Source of the DNA: Lepas anatifera
Taxonomy: Eukaryota > Arthropoda > Thecostraca > Lepadidae
DNA: 64,000 bases
Direction of reading: 5' to 3'
NCBI GenBank assembly: GCA_034440635.1
Contig: JAOTON010000319.1
Location: 62,001-126,000 of the forward strand
The notes under the pieces were generated by a model. It made no database searches, was not told the origin of the DNA, and was given only the letters and a program-made list of their open reading frames with translations. Positions 35,260 through 47,300 of the stretch are shown piece after piece; position 1 is the first letter of the stretch, and the number at the start of each line of letters is the position of its first letter. Position numbers and translations under genes: made by a program.

Positions 35260-36075
35260 GCTCCTAGTGGAAGTGGACCCCAGGAACAGGGTCCCTTATC
35301 GCAGTCGGTTTCAGGGTCAGGGGCCATTCATGGCTCAAGGTCAGAGGGCCCTGCTGCAGTAGGCCCTATGGGACAGGAACCTCCTAATGACAGTTGGTTT
35401 CAGTGGCAGGGACCCCAAGGGAAAAAAACCCTGGTGGGAGTCAGTCTCCTGAAGCAGAGGGATGGGTGGCTTAGTGGATAGGGCCTCTGTCTACTTAGCC
35501 ACCGGTCTCGGGTTCAAGTCCCGTCGGAGCCTCTGAATAAGTCGATTTGACCCCCAAAATCCCTCCTAAGCAGTGCGAGAGTTGGCGGCGCTGTAAAAAC
35601 CCTGGCAGTTGGTGCGTCGTTAAACCCAAACAATTATAATAAAAGGCAGGGTCCCCGTTGGCAGGGGGCCCCTAGTGGCAATTTCCCCGGTAAAGGAGGC
35701 TAGATGCCCCTAGTCAGTAAGTTTGAGGAACAGTAGTTCAGGGAGAGGGGATTCTGGTGGTAGCCAGCTCCAGGGACAGGGGACCCCTAGTGACAGCCAG
35801 TTTCAGGTGCAGGGGCTACCTGGTTGCTGTCGGCCTTTAAGGGCAAGTGGCTTCCAGGGGCAAGGAGCTGTTGGTTTCAGAGATAGGGGCCCATGGAAGG
35901 ATGTCCCTAGTGGACGTCAGCCGTAGGGAGCAGTGGGCTCCCAGAAGCAGGGGCTCCTAGTTATAGTTGGAATCGGGAGCAAGGCCCTCCAGTGATAATC
36001 GGTCTCAGTAGAAGGAGCCCAGTAGTGGTAATTAGTCAAAGGGGTAGAGGCCCTCTGGAGGCAATCGGTTTCCGG
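35260..36075 (+). repeat. Degenerate minisatellite with a SINE inserted
   Basis: Many imperfect units of the form 'ggcccctagtggcagtcagt' plus 'ttcaggggcagggg', about 33-36 bases each. The array is interrupted at 35461-35644 by a tRNA-derived SINE and then continues. Confidence 0.65.
35461..35644 (+). mobile_element. tRNA-derived SINE
   Basis: The 5' part is tRNA-like, with an A box (tggcttagtggatagggc, 35467-35484) and a B box (ggttcaagtcc, 35511-35521), the internal RNA polymerase III promoter. The body ends 'gtgcgtcgttaaacccaaac' followed by a short AT-rich tail (aattataataaaa), a common SINE 3' end. The flanking repeats obscure the target-site duplication. It is not a functional tRNA because no acceptor stem closes. 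Confidence 0.75.
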
Positions 36076-37559
36076 GTCAGGGGAAACGTTAAAGTTGGCC
36101 CTTAAAGTAACGGCTAATCGGATGAAATAGCTGTAGAAGAAATTGCTACGCGAGCAGCGTAAAATGTTCGAAGGCTCTAACTGCAGCAACTGCAACGTTG
36201 AAACTAGCTGCTAGTGACATTAAAATGGCACAGGCGTGTTGTTGCCTCCCGGTAACCCTATGGACAAATTTGTAAGAAAATAAAAGACAGGTGTGTAAAA
36301 TCGGCCGTTGCGTGTGCTGAAATGTTGTTGAATACCCCAGCTCGTACTTCGCACTGTCTGGCCGTTTGTGATTTTGCCTTTTGGGTGGGGTTGGAAACCT
36401 TCCCCCATGATCAGTTTTAATATATTTTGATAGGTCTCCGTGATTTTAACGCTTTTGCATACCTAATTGGCATGTTTTGTGTGCATGACAGTTTTTGGAG
36501 ATTGATTGTGCTCGATAGATGTTAATTTTAGTGTGGATTCGCAGATGTTATTACATGTTGCCAAAGTAATTTATCCGTAACTGGGTTAAGCTCACTGAAT
36601 TTGATAAAACCATACTATAAGCGTTGTTGGAAACGATTTTAGCTGATTTTAACGTCCTTGTTCCACCGCGAACAGGGTGTATGACCGTGGACGGGGTGTA
36701 TCGCGACAGAATGTCCGTTTGTAGGAGATGTTTAAATCGCTGCATTAATAATAGAACGGCTGATATGGGCACGGAGGAGCTGAGTCCAAAGTGTTATGTT
36801 TGAGCTATACTCGCGTGGAATTTTTGGCACTTTTATATAAGCTTGTAAATAATCCATGCAGAACGGTAGGCATGATAGAAAATTCGCTTTGTGCCCAAAT
36901 GCCAAGGCAATGGAAGACATCTGGTTAAGTGAGGGAGTTCTCCATTCTATAAAATTTTGGGCCCTCAATTGTTGGAAGCGTCATTGCTGTCACCTGCTTT
37001 TTGCTTCTGGTATGCGTTCTGAAAGATTACGCTATTTGTATTCCCTCATTTACCTAAGGCTAACATGACTTCGATAATTACCGGCGAACCTACTGATACC
37101 AATACTGTTGTGGATCTAAAGTATTAGCCCCGCCACTTATGTTAGTGTGGCTGTGTAACTTTCCAACCCTAGGCTCATCCTCTAATTTTTGCACTTTCCA
37201 GACCCATATATTGTTTAAATCATGTAGAGCCGTTTGCCCAAGCCGTTTTGTCCTTTAGAGCTGCAACCGAAAAGGTTCTGCGGTGCTACCGTCGGTTTTC
37301 AATCTAGTAATGCAATTTGTTATTTAACAGCCCAGGTATCAGGTGCTGATATAATTATGTGACACATGAATATGCAACTGCCATTAGATAATTATATTTC
37401 GACTGGAAAGCCACCAGTTGAGATTCAGTCCATGATTGGCGCATTGCCTGTGGTTTTGCTCACACTCGAAAACCTCGGCATCTATAACTGACAGCACCCC
37501 GGGCCGTTACTGGTCTCAGAGAGCGTCTAACTACATTTTCTCAGACCTAGTGCCGCCAC
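36076..37559. other. No recognisable gene
   Basis: Only short frames without recognised domains. Confidence 0.4.
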
Positions 37560-37791
37560 CATAGGCGGATTCAGGGGGGGCAAAGGGAGGCAGGTGCTCC
37601 CCCGATCGACCCTCGACGCCCCCTGAAATGGTCGTGGCGTCCCCTGAATGGTCGATGGCGCACCTCCCCTCAGGATACGAGAGTCGGCGCCCACCGAAAG
37701 GATTTGGCGTCCATCTGATACGTTTTACCGCCCAAAAGTGACGACATCGAGAAGGTGCCCCCCCCGATGGGCAATCCTGGCTCCGCCTATG
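37560..37791 (-). mobile_element. CATAGGCGGA-type MITE (232 bp), 8-bp duplication
   Basis: Begins CATAGGCGGATTCAGG and ends CCTGGCTCCGCCTATG. Outside 8-mers gccgccac (37552-37559) and gccaccac (37792-37799) differ at one base. Same family as 6647-6889. Confidence 0.8.
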
Positions 37792-37869
37792 GCCACCACT
37801 ATTGGAGATGATACAAGACACTGATCGTTTGAGAGTAACGATTACAATAATAAAGTTGGTATTTTGAAT

Positions 37870-38882
37870 TTAACCCGCACCCCAACGGGGGTCCGGCGCC
37901 ACCTTCGCCCCACCGGGGGCATCGATGGCCCCCCTCTAACTCCGAAAATATGGACGGTAGCGCAAATCTGCTAAGTGTATTGGAAAGCTCGCGTGAATTG
38001 AGTAAGAAATTACTTCACATGTTTTAGCGCTCAGGTCAATGGTTTGACCTCCAGAGGTCACATTAGGTCAAGATCGGCTATTTTCACTCAAATGCTTCAG
38101 CAAACTGGGCATATTTCTTATGCCATTAGAGCTATTGAGATGTGATAAAGTCCATTAGATAGGAAATAACTTTATCCGCTATGTGGATCGTAACTCCAGC
38201 CAGTGGTTTGACCTCCAGAGGTCACCTCGTGACCTAATATGACCTAAGGTCACGAAAGGTCAGAAGATGACCTTGCCGTATATCAAATGAAGGCCAGTGA
38301 CAAGACATACACGATGGTGTTTAATTCAGCGATCTAGCTTATATAGGTCAAAAGTTATTGCCAAATACTGTTTTTGACCCCTGGTGACCTTGGATGACCT
38401 TGGAGAGGTCAAAGGGCAAATATGGCCCCTGGAATCCGTGAAGGGTGTACAAGAACGTTTCTCTGATCAAGCCGAGCATTTTCAATCGTTTTTGTGACTT
38501 AGATTAGGTATAAGACAGCTTTTCCCCATGCTTTTTCAATGAGAGAGGTCACCTCGTGACCTGACCTCAGGTCACGAAATCGAAAAATCCCGGATATACA
38601 CCTTGTAGATCCTGGAGGGGTCATGAAGTGTAAGAAGTTTCAAATTGATTGACTCTGAAATGTAGCTCTTACAGAGTTCTAAAGTTGAAGTGAGGTGACC
38701 TTGGTTGACCTCGTCTGGTGACCTGACCTTGGGTGACCCGGGGTAAAAAATTTCAGAGATGGTGGTAAAATGACGCAATGAGAGGAAGAGCTCTCAACCG
38801 CGGTGCTACGCCTCGTCGTTTTTCTGCTATCCCGGAAAAACTTTAGGGGGTCCATCGATGGCCCCGGTAGGGCGAGGGTTAA
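37870..38882 (+). mobile_element. TTAA-flanked AGGTCA-rich element (alpha type), copy 1
   Basis: Runs from TTAA (37870-37873) with a GC-rich end (cccgcaccccaacggggg) to a matching inverted end (ccccggtagggcgaggg) and TTAA (38879-38882), 1013 bp. No coding sequence. By eye I count 10 AGGTCA and 13 TGACCT words, including tgacctccagaggtca, aggtcacctcgtgacct and tgacctcaggtca. TTAA duplications are made by piggyBac and Kolobok-like elements; which one is not decidable here. Confidence 0.85.
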
Positions 38883-38999
38883 CCCATCACTTAACGTAAA
38901 TTCCAGCTTATTTCCATACCTTGTGGGCCCCTGAGCCGTTGGGCCCCTTCCAGCCTCAGCACCAGTCGGACAAAAAATCGGTGGTTACGCCCCTGCTGG

Positions 39000-39130
39000 T
39001 GACCTGAACTGAGAAGTTTGAAAAGTTACAGAATTTATCATGGATAAGGTGTACTTCGCGCCGCCGGTTTTTTATGCCGCCAGAAAAACCGTAGGGGGTG
39101 TTCAAACACCCCCACCAGGGGAAAGGTTAA
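39000..39130 (+). mobile_element. Right-end fragment of a TTAA-type element
   Basis: Contains the GC hairpin (cgcgccgccgg), 'agaaaaaccgtagggggtg' and ends with TTAA at 39127-39130, like the element at 1-260. A hAT-type end (ttacgcccctg) lies just left of it at 38984. Confidence 0.5.
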
Positions 39131-39277
39131 TTTCTTACTTAAGAACAGCCTGTACGAAAAAAATACATAGTCGGTCCAATAAGGTCCGATAAGATAAGTT
39201 CGGATTTCGCGTTAAATATGTGAAGTTCAACGACACCACGTGAACGAAATGACATTTTTCAGAGCCGTGTGAAATTA

Positions 39278-39367
39278 CGTATATATGTTGGATTTCTGTC
39301 CTAGAAAAAACGTAAAGGACTCGAGTCCTTTCCGTCTTTTCTAGCGCAGAAATCCAACATATCTACG
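39278..39367. repeat. 90-bp near-perfect hairpin
   Basis: Arms starting 'atatgttggatttctg' and ending 'cagaaatccaacatat' meet at a palindromic centre (aaaggactcgagtccttt). A few mismatches lie between. It sits 24 bases left of the second alpha element. Confidence 0.75.
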
Positions 39368-39391
39368 CAATGACACACGTGGTTTGTACAT

Positions 39392-40401
39392 TTAACCCGC
39401 GCCCCACCGGAGGTCCGGTGCCACCTTCGCCCCACGGGGGGCCATCGATGGCCCCCTCTAACTCCGAAAATATGGGGGTTAGCGCAAATCTGCAAAGTGT
39501 ATTAGAAAGCTTGCGTGAATTCAGTAAGAAGCTGCTGAGCATGTCTAAGCGCTCAGGTCAATTGGTTGACCTCCAGAGGTCAAGTTAGGTCAAGATCGGC
39601 TATTTTCACTCAAATATGCAGTGCTGAAGAAATTTTGGCATAACTCTTATACCATTAGATATGTTGAGATCTGGTAAAGTAACTTTGATGGGAGAATTCC
39701 AGAACTTTTTCCGCTATGTGGAACGTAATGACCTCCCGCCAGTTGTTTGACATCCAGAGGTCAACTCGTGACCTCATATGACCTGAGGTCACGAAAGGTC
39801 AGAAAGTGACCTTGCCGTATATCGAATGAAAGCCAGCGATGAGACATACACAATGGTGTTTAATTCAGCACTCTAGCTTAATTAGGCCAAAAGTTATTGT
39901 CAAAATACTGTTTTTGACCCCTGGTTTTCTTGGATGACCTCATATAGGTCAAAGGGTACATATGGCCCCTGGGATCCGTGAAAGGGTGTCCAAGAATGCT
40001 TTTCTGAGCAGCTAAGGGCTTGCAATCGTTTTTGTGAGTTTTAGACCACAATTCAGTTTTTCCCCATGTTTTTTTCAATGGGAGAGGTTACCTCGTGACC
40101 TGACCTCAGGTCACGAAATTGAAAAATCCCGGATATACACCTTGTAGACCCTGGAGAGGTAATAAAGTATAGGAAGTTTCAAATCGATCTTATAGAGCTC
40201 AAAATTTGAAGTGAGGTGACCTTGGTCGACCTTGCCTGGTGACCTGATCTTTGGTGGCCCGGGGTTAAAAATTTCAGGGATGGTGGGAAAATGATGAGGT
40301 GAGAGGGAGAGCCCTCAACCCCGGTGCTGCGCCCCGTCGTGTTTCTGCTATCCCGGAAAAACCCTTAGGGGTCATCGATAGCCCCGGTGGGGCGAGGTTA
40401 A
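39392..40401 (+). mobile_element. TTAA-flanked AGGTCA-rich element (alpha type), copy 2
   Basis: TTAA at 39392-39395 and 40398-40401. Same layout and orientation as copy 1, 1010 bp. Ends cccgcgccccaccggaggt and cccggtggggcgagg. It keeps the half-site palindromes (for example tgacctcaggtca near 40099) with scattered substitutions. Confidence 0.85.
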
Positions 40402-40795
40402 TGTCATATTTTTATGTTTGCCAGTGAGCTAGGGTCCGACCAAATTTTAAATCAGCTTGTCATAATGCTATTACATGTTGGGAATAGCAGTGGTGTGCGT
40501 GTCGCTTGTGAGAGCATTCGTTTGTTCTGTTTCTTGAAATACCTGGGTGCCACTAACTATTTTGAGAGGATTGGCGGAGAAAAAAAAACGAAAATGAGCC
40601 AAAAAAACAACGAACACAAGATCCTACTGCTATATATTTCTGCGAGGGAACCTGAATGCCGAAGCTGTTACGAAGGTTTTCGGAAATAATTCAAGTATTT
40701 TCGGAAAGGAACATATTTTTTTCATTTAGTTGCAGTTGCCTCCACACCAGGTTATGTTCATCCACAATGCCGCATTGTGGATGAAGGGGAAGGAA

Positions 40796-40851
40796 GAACC
40801 GAGCAGGACTGCGCTTCGGTGCCGGCACCGAAGCGCAGTCCTGCTCGGTTC
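40796..40851. repeat. Perfect 56-bp palindrome
   Basis: 28-base arms meet with no spacer at ggtgcc|ggcacc. The left arm starts gaaccgagcaggactgcg. A smaller palindrome (tccacaatgc c gcattgtgga) lies 15 bases left at 40761-40781. It is the single-copy DNA between two inverted TTAA elements. Confidence 0.95.
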
Positions 40852-41239
40852 TCCCCTCCCCCTTATCCCAGTATCAAACAGACGAGTCTCGTCCGAACGC
40901 CTACCAGGCTGAGTGGATGGCAACAGGCTAGCCCTCGTTGCCTGTTAGACGGTTTTGATTTGAAGAATTTATTCCCTTTATTTGCAAAGCCGATAGCTTA
41001 AGCTCTGCTCTTTCACATAAAGGTGCTCTAACACCCGCCCCGGTGGCCCTCCGAGCCACCTACATAAAGCATGACTTGAGTGTCATGTGATTTTTTCTGT
41101 CTTTCTTCCTGCGCCTATTTAATAAATATGACTGTCTGGCTGTCTGCCTGTATGTCAGAACGACTCGATCGCTGTCTCATGACGCTCCTAGCTAACGTCT
41201 CTGGGTATTTAGTGCCTTCAGTCAGCAATACCTGTTATT

Positions 41240-41384
41240 GATAGGCGTAGGAACGTCCAGAATATTGGGGGCAGCGGACATTTTGAAGTCATTTCTTTCC
41301 AGTCAACGCCATAGGGTTAATGGTTAAGAATCATGAATATTGGGGGGGGCATGGCCCCTGGCCCACCCCGTTCCTACGCCTATG
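41240..41384. mobile_element. Short MITE (145 bp), ends CATAGGCGTAGGAACG, 8-bp duplication ctgttatt
   Basis: Left GATAGGCGTAGGAACG, right CGTTCCTACGCCTATG: a 16-base inverted repeat with one mismatch. Exact 8-bp duplications ctgttatt at 41232-41239 and 41385-41392 indicate a hAT-like insertion. Confidence 0.88.
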
Positions 41385-41457
41385 CTGTTATTTATCTTCG
41401 TTCGTTCTAAGCCGGAGCGTAGTGCACAATGCTGATGCATATCTCAAAACAGTTTCA

Positions 41458-42490
41458 TTAACCCTCGCCCCACCGGGGGAGGGGCCATCGATGGCCCCCT
41501 AAGGTTTTTCCGGGATAGCAGAAAAAACGAAGAGGCGCAGCACCGCGGTTGATGGCTCTACCTCTCACTGCATCATTTTGCCACCATTCCTGAAATATTT
41601 TACCCCGGGTCACCCAAGGTCAGGTCACCAGACGAGGTCAACCAAGGTCACCTCACTTCAAATTTAGAGCTCTGTAAGAGCTACATTTCAAAGTCGATCG
41701 ATTTGAAACTTCCTACACTTTGTGGCCCCTCCGGGGTCTACAAGGTGTATATCCGGGATTTTTCGATTTCGTGCTCTGAGGTCAGGTCACGAGATGACCT
41801 CTCCCATTGAAAAAGCATGGGGAAAAGCTGTCTTATCTAAAAGTCACAAAAGCGATTGAAAATGCTCAGCCTGATCAGAAAAGCGTTCTTGGACACCCTT
41901 TCACGGATTCTAGGGGTCATATTTGCCCTTTGACCTCTCCAGGGTCATCCAAGGTCACCAGGGGTCAAAAACAGTATTTTGACAATAACTTTTGACCTGT
42001 ATAAGCTAGAGCACTGAAACAAACACCATCGTGTTTGTCTCGTCATTGGCTTTCATTTGATATACAGCAAGGTCACTTTCTGACATTTAGTGACCTCAGG
42101 TCATCTTAGGTCACGAGGTGACCTCTGGAGGTCAAACCACTGGCGGGAGGTCTTTACGTTTCACATAGCGGAAAAAGTACTGACAATTTCCTATCAAATG
42201 TACTTTACCAGATCTCAATAGCTCTAATGGCATAAGAGTTATGCCCAGTTTGCTTAAGCATTGCATATTTGAGTGAAAATAGCCGATCTTGACCTAACTT
42301 GACCTCTGGAGGTCAAACCATTGACCTGAGCACTAAAACATGTGAAGTAATTTCTTACTGAATTCACGCAAGCTTTCTATTGCACTTTGCAGATTTGCGC
42401 TAACGCCCATACTTTCGGAGTTAGAGGGGGCCATCGATGGCCCCCGGTGGGGCGAAGGTGGCGCTGGACCCCCGGTGGGGCGCGGGTTAA
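41458..42490 (-). mobile_element. TTAA-flanked AGGTCA-rich element (alpha type), copy 3, inverted
   Basis: TTAA at 41458-41461 and 42487-42490, 1033 bp, opposite orientation to copies 1 and 2. Contains ggggccatcgatggcccc near each end and the same half-site palindromes (for example aggtcacgaggtgacct near 42108). Confidence 0.85.
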
Positions 42491-45400
42491 ATTTGTTTTG
42501 ACCTGATGCAATAGTAACATATATCCCACGATAATATCCTCGGAGATACTTCAGTCCTAAATGGATCTCTACATTTTTGGGCTCCCAGTATATAATCACT
42601 GGCGGAACCAAGGGGGGCCAAACGGGCCATGGTCCCCTCCAAAACCAAACATATTATGGTTTGGCCCACCCCAAGAGGACCAAATTTTAGCCGTTTTTTA
42701 ACTACTATGTTTTTGCGATTTTTCCTCAATTTAGCCTCCCTAAAAGCTGGTTTGGCCTCCTCCGAAAGATGCTCCTTGCATCCATCGGTGTATATATGTT
42801 AAAATGCAGAAAATTAATAATAATTAATTGTCAAATGCAGAACCAAATTAAACATATGAAAGTCATATCGCCAAAAAACGAAAGTAAAAGTTTTTTGTCC
42901 TAATTCGACCGTAAACACCACTCAGCGGATGTTCACATTCACCATATTTATGGTTCTCGGGCGTTATCGCCGGTACGCACATTCCTTTTCAAGCCGAACC
43001 GTTATATTGGCGCTGCGGTCGATTTCAGTCTGAGTGGCCTGGCCACATGCGTGTCGTCATAGCCACTGCTCGGATGGGGCTCGCGTGCTGGTGGGCGGTA
43101 TTTCAATGGAAGTTAGACCGGGGTTTGGGTGTGTGATCCCGTGCCTGCCGCCCCCTGTGCCACCCATCCCGTGGTCGCACCATCAAATATGCATACTTCA
43201 TCGACTGTCGGAGGAAAACAGGGTCGCTGTTGGAAGCCTCTGAAACTAGGGTGGCGTGGTTCGTGCGGGCCTGACCATCAGAGGCATGTATACTTAAAAT
43301 CCCTGTGGTTTGATTTTTGTGCTGGATAAAGATGCAGCTTGCCCGCTTACCAAATTAAACTACTTAAATTCACACTCACGACGCATGGCTGTGAGCACGG
43401 GCATTGTCAACACATTATTAGAAATGCTGAGGCATCTCCACTACCGATTTTCGGAAAATTTCCGTTGTCTCTAACACATTCCATACCCCTGAGAAACGGA
43501 GAAAGTATACAAATCGTAGTAATCATTTGAAAAGGTCAGGAATACACCGAGAGTAGATTAAGGCCACAGAGAAAAGGTCGCATATAATGTCCTCTGAGCT
43601 GTTTAAATTCACTGACCTATGACATCACAATATGCCATATTTCGTATAATGTATGTACACTACAACTAACACTGTAGTACCCGTCGAGTGAGAAATGAGA
43701 CCTTGACCTTGGCCCATTGCCTTTGTTGACCCATAGCTTAATATTGAGTAACTCTGATTATGACATCATGACATAATCTAGGTGGGTGACGTCATTTGCC
43801 CGCGAAAACAGGGTTCAAAGGCCATGAAAATGATGGCATGACTTTAACCTGTGGTCTTGACCTCCATGTAAGGTGACATGGCATATAATTCGAAGTATTT
43901 TACCACATACCACCATAGAAGTGCCCCTTGGACCGTCCTAAGGGGAGAGGGCGAGGCGGACGGTGTTCTCAGTCCCGTTCCGCCGTTATAGCTTTTGCCA
44001 ATCACTATGGTGTTCCCGTGTTCCTTTTGGTTGAATTGATGCTTTGAAGTTGGCATATTGTTCGCTGTGTGCTTTCAATTTCTTGTTATCGTTTTCGAGA
44101 TATAATAAGATGTACTTGTGGCTTGTCATTTTATTCCAGAACCGAGGTTACGATCGTCAAGGGAGGAACGAAGATGCATTTTTCCAGAGCAATTATTTAT
44201 CAACCCATAGTATCGGCTGAGCACTGCACGCGTACGTGTCGTCGGTTGGCTGAAGTGCTAGTCGGCTATCGATGGGGCGCCAATTTTCGCGAGTAAGGCT
44301 TCACTTTTTAGCTGATTAGACAGCGATAGAATCAAGGCCGCAAAATATAATTGATATTATCGGAAAGCACGGGTACAGGGAAACCTTTTTCCTGTAGGTA
44401 CTTCTAACATGAATTACTGACCACACCGGGAACAGATCATTTTAAAATTGAATACAAATTTCCAAAAACTTATAAATCATTATTTTTAGAAAACTAAATT
44501 CTGAAAGCTGGTTCATAAAATGTTGCATACTATCATATCCTTATTTAACCACAATAACGAAGGGCTGCATACAAAATAATGATTATATGTCACTATGTTT
44601 TTGACCAGAACATGGATTTTCACGACTTTCTGCAGGCTGTAACTTCCAAACCCGTGCTTGGATAAATTTACAATCTCAAATCCAAATTCTTCACCACTTA
44701 TAACCCTGTGTACGACGTTGGAACGAAATCTTAGACAACGGTTTGTAAAAGCCAGGTGGTGCACGATCGATTTGTCCTGGAACGCCCCAGCTCAGTTGAA
44801 ACCCCGTTCAGTTTTGCTTTATAAGGGGAAGGTAAAACAAATGTTGATGCTTGTAAATAATTGCTTTATCATCCTGCAAATAAGGATTCCCTCAAGGTAG
44901 GAATGTCTGCATATTTATATTGTATGCAATTCATCTATGTTTTAATATGAGCAAACTGCACTTGGGCTTCGTTGGCGGGTTTTCTCCCGACACTGCATTT
45001 GCTGATGGTGGGTACAGCGCACGTCCTTTCCACACACATTCAATTCCACAGGTACATACATCGGTAGATATTCTCGATATGTGTATTCGTACCATGCATT
45101 TCCTCCGTTTTCACTTGGGGAAACGAGGAAAATGTATTACCTTCAGCATAGGCATTTGAAATCAAAATAAAATCACGATAATCTTAATCAGTATCTTTTA
45201 CTGTATGAACAAAAAAGGTTCCCCTAATTCACCACAAAGCACAACACGGAAAAAACATGCCATTTATAAAATTTTACGAACGCACCTTTGTATATGTATA
45301 GCAACAAAGTTCACTAATCGAGCATTCAGCCACTGAAATAACTCAGATCGGACACGAGTAGTGGAAATGGGCACAATACCAGGCCACTGGAAAGACTCCA

Positions 45401-46550
45401 AAATCTCGCGCACCGCACCCTGACGAATCCGACGGTAAGAATATGCACTGCGGCCTGACCTCAGGCCAAAGGAACAAACTCAGTCAGCCCTTCAACACCT
45501 CGTTCACTCTGCACAGACAAACTCTGAAACAATCCCTCAGCTATCAGGTGGCTCCACTGTCCACCACAATCGCGGCATTTCACACCGATCACCGTAGTTC
45601 TGTGTGAACACAGAAAAGCAGCGCCCTCACGTGGCCGAGAATATCAGCAGCACCACTCCACACCTTCATTAGCTGGGAACGAATGGAGGTTGTCATACAC
45701 TGCATGCAATCGGGCGCCGTGTGACACGTGGGGGAGGGGAGGGGTCCATGAACGATGGGGCAGGGGAGCTGTGGTGGTCCGAAGACGAGGCGCGCGTGCC
45801 AGGCGGGGAAGGACACCGACAGAGGCTCTCGACACGCTGCTGTACTCATGCACACCAGCTGCGCCCCAGACCGCCAGCACAGGCGCCATTGTAGCCCAGC
45901 AAGAGATGGAGAATGGGAACACATGCGCACAGTATAATCGGTAACGTCGATACTAGCACGACACTCGGATTGACTTATCTGCAGAGTTATAAGCAGGAGT
46001 CGATGTAAATTACGTGATCGGTCTTTTCCTATTATTTGTTTGATCAGGGCCAAAGTATGAATACATAATTACACAGCAGAAAATTTTCTTTCGCTTAAAG
46101 TATCCACAAAATAGCAAAGAAAAAAAACAGGTAGGTGGACACCCTTATGAAGACCCAGAATATTATAGTGATTATAGCGTCATCTTAGGGCGTTATGCAC
46201 ATACATTGACACATAGCAGACATCATTATGACGGGTTGGGGATAAACAAATATTATTGTCGACACAGTTTCATTTACTTCAACAGTCATTATTCATGAAA
46301 TTTCGTATGGTTGTGTTTATAACTAGTAACAGTAATTCAATAATCAATAATTTGCATATTTCTCACGTTGAGGAATTATCGGAACGAAGCGCGACCGCAA
46401 GAAAGTAACAAAACGGCATCAACTGCATTATCGTTCATTTCATGATTTGTCAATCGTTCGGACCAAAAATAGAATGGACATACCTTTATGAATAAAAAGT
46501 GGTGATGATCCTTAACATGCCAGAAAACAGACATTTTGTCTTCTAAGTTG
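42491..46550. other. No convincing gene; one possible hAT-like end
   Basis: A CACTGGCGGAACCAAGG sequence at 42598 looks like a hAT terminus without a partner that I could place. A GC-richer patch at 45600-45950 is open on both strands and has no recognised domain. The rest is AT-rich. Confidence 0.35.
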
Positions 46551-47300
46551 ACAAATATACATATAGCACAAATAGTATAACTTCTGGCGTGTTAACCATC
46601 AGCACCATCTTTTTATTCACAAGTCTCTTGATTTGTTACAGTGCAAATCGAATATCATTTCATAGTCTCTGACACCGAGGACGTCTGATCAAATGAATCA
46701 CAACTACAAAACTTAAGCCTCTAACAGATGCTAAGTAAATTTGTGGCACTGTTCTCAGTCATAATAACAGGGCGCGCATAACGCATCAATCTTGCTCTCG
46801 ACTATAAATCATCGCGGATAGTTTCAACCCAGCTTTCTAATTGGTAATCTCTGGTCCTGACCAATATGGGGCTAATACGACCCTCTGTGAGGTGTTCATT
46901 TCCATTTAGACATCGACCACAAACATATGAAACATATGGTAAGACTAACAAGCTCGTCAAGGATTCGTCCGCGAATGCAGTGTACATTCTGTACATAATG
47001 CTCCAGTCCAATCCCACCACAGACTTAAATCTGTCTCAAATCACAAGTTCATCACGAGTACTAAGCACTCGCCGAAACTTAACCGTGCAGTCCCTGCGAA
47101 GTTGGCCCAGCTTCACTCGCAGTGCATCACCAGTTGCGAGTTTGCCACTGTGCGAGTGCCGCTAGACATATAGAGCACCAAAAACACGGCAACCTCTCAT
47201 TCTATATAGATATGAACAAAAGCAGCAATGTTTCAAACATGTCTAAATAATCATCACAGCATAGTGAGTAGATCACATCACGACGCATTAAAGCGGGTCA
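46551..47300 (-). other. Likely 3' untranslated region of the GT92 gene
   Basis: This lies directly downstream of the GT92 stop on the minus strand. A minus-strand AATAAA is at 46612-46617. The 72-codon frame at 46802-47020 has no recognised domain. Assignment as 3' UTR is inference from position and the signal. Confidence 0.3.

Noticed and set aside
35461..35535. Possible functional tRNA gene
   Set aside because: A and B boxes are present but no acceptor stem pairs, and it is followed by a SINE-type body and AT-rich tail.
45589..46053. 154-codon minus-strand frame
   Set aside because: Open on the other strand as well, no recognised domain; composition explains it.
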